This document shows positions 40,279 to 48,700 of a DNA stretch of 64,000 bases, in pieces (within the stretch, counting starts at the first letter, position 1; every line of letters starts with the position of its first letter). The notes beneath the pieces are model-generated. The model was not told the DNA's origin. It worked only from the letters and a program-made list of their open reading frames with translations, and ran no database searches. Source of the DNA: a virus. The position numbers were made by a program, and so were the translations under genes. Location: positions 34,489 through 98,488 of the IMG/VR virus record IMGVR_UViG_3300042988_001700. One strand, given 5' to 3'.

Positions 40279-40417
40279 CTCCGGTCCTTTCTTTTATGTC
40301 TGCCTTGTTTAAGAATGAATGATATTCGAAATACATCTTTGCTGCTTTAATCCAATCCTCGGATGGCATTTCAACCTCTACGCCATCAAACTTTATTTTG
40401 ACTCTTTTGTTTTGCAT
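40262..40417 (-). CDS. 51-residue protein
   Basis: MQNKRVKIKFDGVEVEMPSEDW..KMYFEYHSF..., ATG 40417 overlapping the previous gene and its stop overlapping the next start. Compact beta-alpha look; unknown. Confidence 0.5.
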   Translation of the reverse strand: MQNKRVKIKFDGVEVEMPSEDWIKAAKMYFEYHSFLNKADIKERTGDVRKN

Positions 40418-40569
40418 TTATTTTCCATTTCTCGCTTAGCTGAGACCATAGCCAGTAGCTTTTCTCTCTCCGGGTGGTGTTCATCTACCATTGCCCACAA
40501 TTCAAGCTCCTGAAGGCTCCTACGCTCGTTGTTTTTAAGAGGATTTAATCTCCAAACTTCATCAGACAT
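40393..40569 (-). CDS. 58-residue helical protein
   Basis: MSDEVWRLNPLKNNERRSLQELELWAMVDEHH...; no strong ribosome binding site before ATG 40569. Short charged helical protein, unknown. Confidence 0.45.
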   Translation of the reverse strand: MSDEVWRLNPLKNNERRSLQELELWAMVDEHHPEREKLLAMVSAKREMENKCKTKESK

Positions 40570-40588
40570 ATTTTGTTGTTTATTAATT

Positions 40589-40702
40589 AAAAAAATGCTC
40601 TATAAACTGAGCTACCCTTGCCCTGCCGAAGCACTCTTGCAGATTCGACCGTTACCGGTAGGCAACCATTTTTTCAGCGCTGCTAGCTCAGTTTACGGAG
40701 CA
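40589..40702 (-). terminator. Multi-branched intrinsic terminator RNA
   Basis: 19-nt arms (40596-40614 / 40684-40702) pair with two mismatches, followed by seven T. Inside, TTGCC/GGCAA encloses CTGC/GCAG and ACCG/CGGT hairpins. The arms contain a tRNA D-arm-like GGTAGCTCAGTTTATAGAGC. It follows the zinc-ribbon gene stop at 40704. Confidence 0.65.
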
Positions 40703-40703
40703 C

Positions 40704-41057
40704 TCAATATTTCCTTCCACAATTAGGGCAAAAAGCAAAATTGGGATTGGGTTTCTGTTCATCACATTCAACGCACTTGTCTTTAATTTTTACTTTCCCG
40801 GCTCCATGACATGTTCCGCAAACATGTTCACCTCCAACGTCGCCTCCAAACGAAGCACCAGTACCAAGACATGGATTACAATAAGTATATTCGGATTCTA
40901 TTTTGAAAATACAATTACGAAACTCGTTTTCGTTAAGCAGTTCTACAATCTCTACAACAACGCTATTGTCATCATTGTTTCCAATGAACTCTATATTTAG
41001 ACAATGGCGGAATTTGTTGGGCATTGTTTTATGCGCAGCTAAAATTTTGTTTTTCAT
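40704..41057 (-). CDS. Zinc-binding protein with DnaJ-type CxxCxGxG repeats
   Basis: 117 residues. YCNPCLGTGASF and VCGTCHGAGKV are CxxCxGxG-type motifs; CVECDEQ...AFCPNCGRKY gives a second pair. Probably one or two zinc sites. Its stop abuts the branched terminator. Confidence 0.6.
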   Translation of the reverse strand: MKNKILAAHKTMPNKFRHCLNIEFIGNNDDNSVVVEIVELLNENEFRNCIFKIESEYTYCNPCLGTGASFGGDVGGEHVCGTCHGAGKVKIKDKCVECDEQKPNPNFAFCPNCGRKY

Positions 41058-41488
41058 TTATCATCACACTCATTTGGTAATGGTATATAAATATTTAACT
41101 CCATAGCCCATCGACGTATATTTTCCATGCGTTCTTCCCACTGGACCGTTGTCCAATTACCCTCAGAAGTAGACCGAATGTATTCTTTCCCATCAGGAAG
41201 AAAATCGTTCCATAGCCCGGCGCTTTGCAGTACACCGTGCGTTTCCTCGACCGTATACCCGGTATGTTCTGCTATCAAAGGAATAACTACTCCGCGATAA
41301 TATCTTTGCTGCCTGCTGCTACTTGGCTTTTTAACAGTTCTGACTACAACTTCAACTTTCTTTCCCGATTTAATCAAAAAATCGATATACTCAAGCCATT
41401 TAAAATAGTCCCACCTCACCTTTTCATCTACTGTTATTTTGTAAGATGTTACCGAACTTACAGGAAAGGCAGGAACTATTTTTTTCAT
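41054..41488 (-). CDS. NinB-like recombination protein
   Basis: 144 residues. SSSRQQRYYRGVVIPLIAEHTGYTVEETHGVLQ and the C-terminal MENIRRWAMELNIYIPLPNE recall phage NinB/Orf-type recombination mediator proteins that work with SSB and annealing proteins. It sits between the ERF gene and downstream accessory genes. Assignment by pattern. Confidence 0.65.
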   Translation of the reverse strand: MKKIVPAFPVSSVTSYKITVDEKVRWDYFKWLEYIDFLIKSGKKVEVVVRTVKKPSSSRQQRYYRGVVIPLIAEHTGYTVEETHGVLQSAGLWNDFLPDGKEYIRSTSEGNWTTVQWEERMENIRRWAMELNIYIPLPNECDDK

Positions 41489-41492
41489 GATA

Positions 41493-42560
41493 TTACTTCT
41501 TTGCCGCCAAGTCTTTTGCTGCGGTCAAAACATCGACGTACCAAGCAGACGGAACATCGATTAGTTTTTCAACCTTTGCATTAAGGCTTTGCGAGAATCC
41601 AACAATCCAATTGTACCATTCGATTGGGTCAACTTGTGCGCCGATCAATATTCCTTCGATTTCTTCTACCTGATGCGCAGATAACAAATCATTAAAATAT
41701 TGATAGTTGGCATTAAGCTTCAGGTCGATATACCGCTTCCCCGACTCAGAAGAAGGAACGTATGCCTCTATTTCCTTGCCGCGCTTTGTTGCGAGCATGC
41801 AAACTTTAGCATAATGCTTTTCCTGTATGTCCCACCAAGAAACGCCAAGCTCAGAGCTAATGAAAGAAAGAAATTTTTGAGTATCGACTTTTGCTGTTTC
41901 GAGAATCAAAAATAATCCCTTTGCCTGATCGCTGGTAATGCAACCAATTTTTTTCTGGTTTTCGTCGTCAAGCTTTTTGTCCTTCATGCGCTCTTTTGGT
42001 GGAGAAGGAATTTTGGGCTTGTCCTTTTTCGGTGGAATTGCGGCCTGACCGTTACTTGACGGAGGAGTACTTGCTGGCTGGCGTTGCTGGTTTGACTGAT
42101 TGTTAGGCTGGTCACGATTCCCCTCGTCGCGTTCGGGATCGTCAGTCGTAGGAACATTGAATATGTTCGATATCAGATACTTCTTTCCTCCGGTAATGGC
42201 TTTATAAATTGCCTTGTCAGCACGGTCCTGTCCCTCCCCGTAACCTATATAGTCCTCGAACTCTCCACTTTCATGGAGAAGGCGACCGGTTAGAGTAACA
42301 ACAACAACGTGCTCGTCTTTGTTGTTGGATGTTTTTCTGTCTGGAAGGCGCTCAACGTTTGCGACGTTAATGGTCAGTGCAAGTCCGTTACTGGCCATTG
42401 CCGGGCGAACAACTTCACAATAATCATGAAGTGTCGCATAGTCGTACTTGTCGTAATCGTTCGTCCCACTTTTCCCGGCAGAAGTACAAGCCGCTTGCGC
42501 TTTTGATATTGCACTATACAGCTTTTGCTTTGACGATTCATCCTGAAACATTTTATCCAT
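41493..42560 (-). CDS. erf: ERF-family single-strand annealing protein
   Basis: 355 residues. The ERF core (KLYSAISKAQAACTSAGKSGTND..YATLHDYCEVVRPAMASNGLALTINV, HVVVVTLTGRLLHESGEF, GYGEGQDRADKAIYKAITGGKKYLISNIFNV) is followed by a Gln/Pro linker and a helical C-terminus. It anneals complementary strands in phage recombination. AAAGGAATTTT precedes ATG 42560. Confidence 0.88.
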   Translation of the reverse strand: MDKMFQDESSKQKLYSAISKAQAACTSAGKSGTNDYDKYDYATLHDYCEVVRPAMASNGLALTINVANVERLPDRKTSNNKDEHVVVVTLTGRLLHESGEFEDYIGYGEGQDRADKAIYKAITGGKKYLISNIFNVPTTDDPERDEGNRDQPNNQSNQQRQPASTPPSSNGQAAIPPKKDKPKIPSPPKERMKDKKLDDENQKKIGCITSDQAKGLFLILETAKVDTQKFLSFISSELGVSWWDIQEKHYAKVCMLATKRGKEIEAYVPSSESGKRYIDLKLNANYQYFNDLLSAHQVEEIEGILIGAQVDPIEWYNWIVGFSQSLNAKVEKLIDVPSAWYVDVLTAAKDLAAKK

Positions 42561-42585
42561 AAAATTCCTTTCTTGTTGTTGATAA

Positions 42586-42614
42586 AATATAACTAATGGA
42601 AATTATAAATGCAA
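42586..42614 (-). promoter_or_regulatory. Promoter with dyad, upstream of erf
   Basis: -35 TTGCAT (42609-42614), 17-nt spacer, -10 TATATT (42586-42591); internal TATAAT-N8-GTTATA. Confidence 0.7.
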
Positions 42615-42625
42615 GATATTGTTGA

Positions 42626-43618
42626 TTAATATCCCGCCTGACCAACGCACGAAACGTTTCGGTTAAAATATGAACAAAATTTATTTCCACGGCAATACTC
42701 TTCGCAGCGTTTGTCGGTCCCCCGGCGTTTCTCCCACTTCCAAATCGCCTTTGGGTATTCCATTTTGGCCTTTGCAAGATACGTTGCCATACCATCAGTG
42801 TCGCCTTCATCGAATACCTTTGTAGCTTTTACGTTGTCGTTTTTTAACAATGCTACTGTTCCGGCGCTATACCACCGATCCTCTTCTGAGCACTCGGGAA
42901 GATTAGAATCAATCTTCTTTGACGCTTCGATGAATATTTTGGTTCTTTCAAGAATGTAATCCTTGCGGTCTTTGTCTGGCCAAACAGGAAGGTTCTTTTG
43001 AGCAATTGGTGTCGCGGGGTAATCTCCGCCTTCTGCGGCCTTGCGCTTGTCAAAGTCTTTAAAGAAGAAGCATACGCGACAGACTTCTACAGGAAACCCG
43101 GCAAGAGAAAGAGCGAATGCGCCTATGTTCAACTGGCGCTCTCTCGAAGGCTTAATTCCGTGAACCCATTCCCACGGTGATGTCCTTTTATAATCCTCTA
43201 TCGCCTTTTCTTCTGGATCGTAATGGTCGAATTTTACAGAGCAATAATACTTTTCCATTGAATACCACGGCTGGTCCTCAATTTTTGTTCCCGGCATTTT
43301 TTGATAAACAGCCCATTCTCCGCGATAAACAGGAACTTCGATATAGAAACGCTCTTCGCTTAGACGGTCGCTTCCCTTTGACTTGTTGCTCATTTCAATG
43401 GCATAGTGGACGGCGCTGCCATCGAGAAGCCATACGTTATCAAGAACGTCAATCGTTATTTCGGAATCGTGACGAGTTCTTAAAAAATATGGCCTTGGAG
43501 CGTCGATAATGGTCGTACAGGAAAAGATATTCGGCGGAGGAAGAGACAAGTCATAGTCGTCGAAAGTCAATGCGTCAACAACGGATTTTGACAATCCTGC
43601 TTTATTTGTAACATTCAT
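42626..43618 (-). CDS. PD-(D/E)xK exonuclease, Cas4/RecB-like, with Cys cluster
   Basis: 330 residues. VKFDHYDPEEKAIEDYKRTSPWEW supplies a D...ExK-like site (EDYK), and QLNIGAFALSLAGFPVEVCRV fits motif QxxxY-like helices of RecB/Cas4 nucleases. The C-terminus has CEEYCRGNKFC plus SCVG, a likely Fe-S or zinc cluster. With ERF, SSB and NinB-like it would form the phage recombination set: resection then annealing. Confidence 0.7.
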   Translation of the reverse strand: MNVTNKAGLSKSVVDALTFDDYDLSLPPPNIFSCTTIIDAPRPYFLRTRHDSEITIDVLDNVWLLDGSAVHYAIEMSNKSKGSDRLSEERFYIEVPVYRGEWAVYQKMPGTKIEDQPWYSMEKYYCSVKFDHYDPEEKAIEDYKRTSPWEWVHGIKPSRERQLNIGAFALSLAGFPVEVCRVCFFFKDFDKRKAAEGGDYPATPIAQKNLPVWPDKDRKDYILERTKIFIEASKKIDSNLPECSEEDRWYSAGTVALLKNDNVKATKVFDEGDTDGMATYLAKAKMEYPKAIWKWEKRRGTDKRCEEYCRGNKFCSYFNRNVSCVGQAGY

Positions 43619-43620
43619 AC

Positions 43621-43830
43621 CTAAATCTCCATATTACAGTTGTGGTTTTGAAATAACATAGCGGAATCGCATTGCTGGCAATGTCCTTTTGCCCAGAACG
43701 AAACCAGTTCATGCACGAAACTTTCTTGAGTATGTCTTGGGGAGCCAACATCCCTGGCAATGACGTTTCTCCTATCAACTATTTGATTAATTTCCCCAAG
43801 ATCAGCCTCGGTACACCTTACTTGAGACAA
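43621..43830 (-). CDS. Small hypothetical protein
   Basis: 69 residues; GHCQQCDSAM and a second C pair near the end (HNCNMEI). Directly upstream of the nuclease gene. Unknown. Confidence 0.5.
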   Translation of the reverse strand: MSQVRCTEADLGEINQIVDRRNVIARDVGSPRHTQESFVHELVSFWAKGHCQQCDSAMLFQNHNCNMEI

Positions 43831-43839
43831 AGCAACCCC

Positions 43840-44145
43840 CTATACCTTTGTGGTTTTTGAATCCAATTCTCGACACTTCTCAAGAATTACACGAAAACAT
43901 TCGGAGTCATACGGTATTTTTGCAACAACCCTTGTTGCAGCCGAAAAATCACCGTGATCAAACATTCGAACGCTCAACGAAACGCTAAGCTCGTTTTCAA
44001 GAAATTTAAACTCCGAATCCGTCATCCCTGTAAACGCGGAAGCGCCAAACCCGTCTTCTCCATTTCGGTAGCTGGCATCGCACCCATAAGACATTGGCAC
44101 CTCACTCACACGAACCTCCTTTCCGATATAAGTTTTTACCTTCAT
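43840..44145 (-). CDS. Hypothetical protein
   Basis: 101 residues from ATG 44145 (GAGGGATAAT). KTYIGKEVRVSEVPMSYGCDASYRNGEDG; no recognised domain. Confidence 0.5.
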   Translation of the reverse strand: MKVKTYIGKEVRVSEVPMSYGCDASYRNGEDGFGASAFTGMTDSEFKFLENELSVSLSVRMFDHGDFSAATRVVAKIPYDSECFRVILEKCRELDSKTTKV

Positions 44146-44146
44146 A

Positions 44147-44341
44147 TTATCCCTCACTTTCTATCTTTCTTATAATTTTTAAAACCATTCTCAGCGTTTC
44201 CATTTGAACGCCAAGCATACCAAACAAAACAGAATTTGCATCCTTGCCTTTTCCGTCATCCATAAAAGACTTCATGGCATCTCTTGATTTATTCATATCA
44301 ACAAGCATTCCAATTATCTCTTTTTTGATTTTTTCAATCAT
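44147..44341 (-). CDS. Small helical protein, first gene after promoter
   Basis: 64 residues from ATG 44341 (GGTGG upstream). An earlier ATG at 44383 lies within the promoter and is excluded. IEKIKKEIIGMLVDMNKSRDAM; unknown. Confidence 0.5.
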   Translation of the reverse strand: MIEKIKKEIIGMLVDMNKSRDAMKSFMDDGKGKDANSVLFGMLGVQMETLRMVLKIIRKIESEG

Positions 44342-44385
44342 ATATCCACCGATAGTTGATTTGACAAAAACACCAATATGCACTT

Positions 44386-44414
44386 AAAATACATAATTGC
44401 AACACTGTTGTCAA
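44386..44414 (-). promoter_or_regulatory. Promoter of replication-recombination block
   Basis: -35 TTGACA (44409-44414), 17-nt spacer, -10 TATTTT (44386-44391). No dyad. A weaker plus-strand pair (TTGACA 44361 / TAAAAT) is also present. Confidence 0.65.
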
Positions 44415-44458
44415 CAAAAAAAATACAAACAATATTATTAAAAACAAGCTATATTACG

Positions 44459-44483
44459 AAAAAGGGGAAGACTGTGCTTCCCC
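44459..44483 (-). terminator. Intrinsic terminator after lysis-type genes
   Basis: GGGGAAG (44464-44470) pairs with CTTCCCC (44477-44483), with five T following on the minus strand. Confidence 0.75.
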
Positions 44484-44514
44484 CTACCCAACAAGAGCAA
44501 CGAATAGAATGGCG

Positions 44515-45348
44515 CTATTCGTTTGCTTTTGTAATTTTCATCTTATTTACTATCATTTTAATTGCTGCCGCAGTCATTGAGGCAAGAAGGCACCCAGCGA
44601 TTGCAGCGACTGCCTTTTCGGTATCTCCCGGCATTCCTTCCATTGCTTTTATTAAAAACTCGTAGGCTGCGTAACCAACCGCTGTCGATATTCCGCCAAG
44701 TGTAGCGCCGTCAATTCCCTTTTTCATATTGATAAGCGGATCGAATTCGGGCGGAATGTTCTTTGCTGCCATTATAAGGTCTGTTTTTGCCGCCTGATTA
44801 AGCCCTAGCCCTGGGCAAGCATTTTCAAGCACGGCATCAACTTTGGCCTCGGCAACTTCTTTTTTAGTAGGCATACCATCTCCTTGTAAGTAATCGCGGA
44901 TTGTAAGGGTTCCACGTTCACCCGTAGTAATGAATGAGATCATCTTGTCAAATTCTTCTTTATGTGAAGTTAGACACCCGCTGCTCCCGCGCCATTCAGG
45001 ATTTTTTGATCCGAATCCGCCGACGTGCCAAAAAACTTCGCTTATGATAAATTGGTTCTTATGGTTCGAATTTTTAATCCTTGATAAAATAGCTTCTCCG
45101 CCATTGATAAGTAAACACTTTTTGTATTTTGGGTGCTCAACACACGTCCAATTATACTCGCCCGGAGCAACCCAACCATACGCTTGCGCCCACGGGGTAA
45201 GGCTTTTTGGCTTAAATGGATTCGGGCAAGTTGAACAGTGCCCGGAATCGAGAATGGACCCGTCGCTTTCCGACATGACAAAATGGTCTGCGTATCCGTA
45301 TTTCGGCATAACCGGGGTGGAACAGACGGTAATTTTTATTGATTTCAT
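44515..45348 (-). CDS. YkuD-like (L,D-transpeptidase-type) protein with membrane C-terminus
   Basis: 277 residues. Residues 1-155 include FIISEVFWHVGGF...WRGSSGCLTSH, matching the H-x-G...S-x-G-C active-site layout of YkuD enzymes that cut or form peptidoglycan links. From residue 190 there is a linker, then hydrophobic helices (LGGISTAVGYAAYEFLI; AVAAIAGCLLASMTAAAIKMIV). This could be an endolysin-holin-like arrangement or an envelope-modifying protein. No recognised endolysin lies elsewhere in the window. Confidence 0.55.
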   Translation of the reverse strand: MKSIKITVCSTPVMPKYGYADHFVMSESDGSILDSGHCSTCPNPFKPKSLTPWAQAYGWVAPGEYNWTCVEHPKYKKCLLINGGEAILSRIKNSNHKNQFIISEVFWHVGGFGSKNPEWRGSSGCLTSHKEEFDKMISFITTGERGTLTIRDYLQGDGMPTKKEVAEAKVDAVLENACPGLGLNQAAKTDLIMAAKNIPPEFDPLINMKKGIDGATLGGISTAVGYAAYEFLIKAMEGMPGDTEKAVAAIAGCLLASMTAAAIKMIVNKMKITKANE

Positions 45349-45761
45349 TATGGCATCCTCGCATTGATACTTTTGATGTCACCTTCGACGGCACCAACGC
45401 GCTCTTCAACCTGCCTTACGCGATCAAACGTTTCGTCGAAGTATTTGTCGGTACGATTGGCCAATTCTGCAACGGCGGTAATACTTGATCTTTGAAGTAT
45501 TACCATCTCGGTTGTTTTCTGCATCAGATCAGCATGGCTACTACAGGGAACATTGCACGACGCCGATTCTTTTAGCAACGCACGCATTTTTTCAACGTCA
45601 ATAGACTCTTTTGAAGAATCCTTTTTGGTTCCAGCGCTAATTATAGCAGATATCTTTTGGACTGTCTCTATAGTTAGCTTTACACCGAAGACAATGCCGA
45701 CAACCATTAGGCCCGTTCCAGCGAAGTCACTAGCGAGTGGTGTTGTAAGAATTGGGTCCAT
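45348..45761 (-). CDS. Membrane-anchored coiled-coil protein (possible holin/spanin-like)
   Basis: 137 residues: one membrane segment (GTGLMVVGIVFGVKLTI) near the N-terminus, then Lys/Ser linker and a helical part with heptads (FDRVRQVEERVGAVEGDIKSI). Next to the YkuD-like gene, so a lysis role is plausible but unproven. Confidence 0.5.
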   Translation of the reverse strand: MDPILTTPLASDFAGTGLMVVGIVFGVKLTIETVQKISAIISAGTKKDSSKESIDVEKMRALLKESASCNVPCSSHADLMQKTTEMVILQRSSITAVAELANRTDKYFDETFDRVRQVEERVGAVEGDIKSINARMP

Positions 45762-45763
45762 CT

Positions 45764-48700
45764 TTAATTATTCCTCCCCTTGTATGTTAAATTGTACCAT
45801 GCGTTTGCTCTTCCGAGCTGTCTTAACTCGCGCGGAGCCAGGGAAGCTATAAAGTGGTTCCTGTATTTGTCCGGCAACGCGGCTAAAGGATCTGCGTTTC
45901 GAATGCTTGTGCTTATGCCATCTATCGTACCTCCTGCTTTAAGGTATTCTTTAAGCCAACGTATAGCTGACTTCTGGTCTTTATACACTATCGATTTCTT
46001 ATAATAATATAGTGCATTCGCCTTGTTTGTTGGGTCATTTTGATTGACTTCATACTTGTTGTCGTCAAGGAATTTATAAACCTTTGATTTTATCTCCTGA
46101 TAAGCCGCTTCGCCGGGATCTGTGATATAAACAACGGCAGTCGGAATACTGTTGATAAAACCCTTGCTTGGTTTTCCGGCAAGATACCTATACGGGATAT
46201 CCATAGCCATCGTTCTCGCAACATTCTCCCATGGATCTCGTATCGGGGAAGGATTAAAAACATTCGGGTAAAAAGATTTCTTTGTCAATAACTCAACGGG
46301 AGACTTGATCATTGGCGTCAAAGATGTCCCGATTCTCTGGAATGGGGCAACCGCCGCCTCTTTGATCATATCAGAAAACTTCTTGGAGCCGCTTGCAAGG
46401 TCCGAAACGTCATAGGGCAGGTCTTCTAAGCCTATCCACGAAAGCGCGTCAGAAAGCGCCCCTTGGAATCTTAAGGAGGCAATTGTCCCATCGCTTCTTC
46501 GTGACGTCAAATTTCCGTTCGCCAGCTCTTCGATATTCGGCAATAACAAGTGCGCTTGCCGTCTCCGCTGCATAAGCTCTTCTTTTTCGTCATCCGGGAA
46601 TAATTGATTCCAAAGCATGACCGCTGCATACAGAGCGCCAGCTTTAACCATAAGCATTGCCGAAGAGAATGCGGCGTTCTTCCCAAGAATTGCTGCGCTC
46701 GTAAGACCAAGTTTCGCGGTCCTGGCTGCACGGGTTTTTGAATCACGGTCCCCTTCGTGCGGAGCGTTTTGCATTAGGCGATAGTATCTTGGTGCGTTTA
46801 TTTCAAGCCAGCTATAAAACGGAATTAGGTACCTTCTAAGCCACTGGCCGCCTTTCGATATGTTGCCGTAGTCTCCAATAAGCTCACGCGCCAGCTTTGC
46901 CGCCTTGTCATCTTGGTCTGTGATTTTTTCTATCGCCAGCCTGTTGGATGCGCCGAACGTAGTATCGGGATACTTCTTGAGATGATCGACAAAAAATCTA
47001 TAAGCAGCAAGCCTCAAAATATTTTCTCTCCATTGAGTGAAATTCTTGGTTGTCTGCCAATATCTTTCGATCATACCGACTTTTTCTCCCGAGAGAATCT
47101 TAAGGAACATGTCTTTGTTCAAATCAGTTATCTCGCTAACCGAAAGCCCGGAACTTATTACGCCTTTTTTGATAAGTTTCAACATTTCTTCTGTCGGTGC
47201 TTTCCCCTTAAGATTGTAACCCCAAAGGTCTTTTGCTGCTTTTTGAGCATAGGCCATTATTTTTGGGTCATAAGCCATAGCGATATCCAAATCCCCAGAC
47301 ATATTATTGATATTGTACTTAATAACACTCGGAGGATTGAGAAGTCTCCAAATTTTCCAAGAATTTTGGATTTTTTGAAGTGCTTTCGCTATAAAATTGT
47401 CAATCGGGAAATCAACAACCTTGTCAAGCGTAGCTGCAAGTTCTGACGGCAATGCCCACGATTGGCGTTTTCTCAGGGCAAGCAATGTCTGAAGATCCTG
47501 TTCCTCTACAACCTGGCTCCCATTTTGATCTATTTGAGAAGCAATTTTGTCAGGAATAGTTGTCGCTTCGTACATTCCAAACCCTCTCTTTGGCTGCCAT
47601 TCGACATATCCTTCAGGTAAAATGTCCTGCCATTTCTTAAATTGTGCGCCGGTGGTAGATTTAATCAACTCTTTTCTTTGGCTAATTGCCTTGAATATCA
47701 TTCCGGCGTACTGTGAACCATCAAGCCCCTTGTCCATTAAATAAGAAAGAAATTCCCACCAATCCTCGTCAGATCCGGCAGTGGAATCGACATCCATTTC
47801 AACGCCACTTTTTTTAGAGAAGTATCCGCTTGACAACTTCTCTATAATCAAACTGTATTCTGGTGCATCTATTTCATCCTTTGATGCCATTTTTTCAAGC
47901 TGACTAACAGCAATGGCAATACTTTTTCGATACGGCATAAATGGATCGAACATGTCGTAGTCGGGCGATTTTTCGTCTATTCCGGCTGCCTTTGCCAATC
48001 TCTTCTTTGTAAGTTCATTATTCATTTCAGTAGCATCTTGCTTCAGTTGGCCAGATATATCTGCCACCATTTTCATCTTTTTGAGAGAATCTGCCGCTTC
48101 GAGCAATGCTATTCCTTGGGCAACAACCTCAAATTCAGATTCGGTATATTTCGTGTTGTACGGCTTATCGTATCCAACGCGACCGTTCTGCCAACCTTTT
48201 CTTTTGGTCCTGAAGTCAGAAGAAGTGGTTCCAGTTGTAAGATATTCCTTTGTTTCCATAGCTTCAATAACTTGGTGGTGGAAATATCTATCATCCTTTA
48301 ATACGTCTTCATGCAAGAATTTCTCTCTAACTAAAGATTCCCTCAAGTCCCTCATAAATCGATTTCTTAAATCAAGAGCATTAGAAATATCCGGATTAAG
48401 AGCAGCAAGCCGCATAGCCTCTTTATTATCAGCCTTGACATCGTCAATGCTTTGGTATCCAAACGGAAGCTTCTTTGGTGTTCCGTCAGGAAATGTATAT
48501 AATCCGGATTCGATGTCTTTCAGAAGATCGGGTAGTATTATGTTTCTTTCGAAAACAATCTGCTTTTTAGGACCCATCCCGGCGATAATGCCTTTTACCA
48601 CATTGTATGCACTCGCCTTTGAGAATTCTGGAACAGACTCAAAGTGCCTTAAAATATCTATCTCTCGCGCAAAAACAACCGGGTCAAGAAGAGGATAGTG

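Noticed and set aside
40589-40702. Permuted tRNA gene
   Set aside because: D-arm-like sequence exists, but the T-arm candidate cannot pair and acceptor halves do not match.
44361-44390. Plus-strand promoter (TTGACA, 18 nt, TAAAAT)
   Set aside because: No plus-strand gene follows and it overlaps the better minus-strand promoter.
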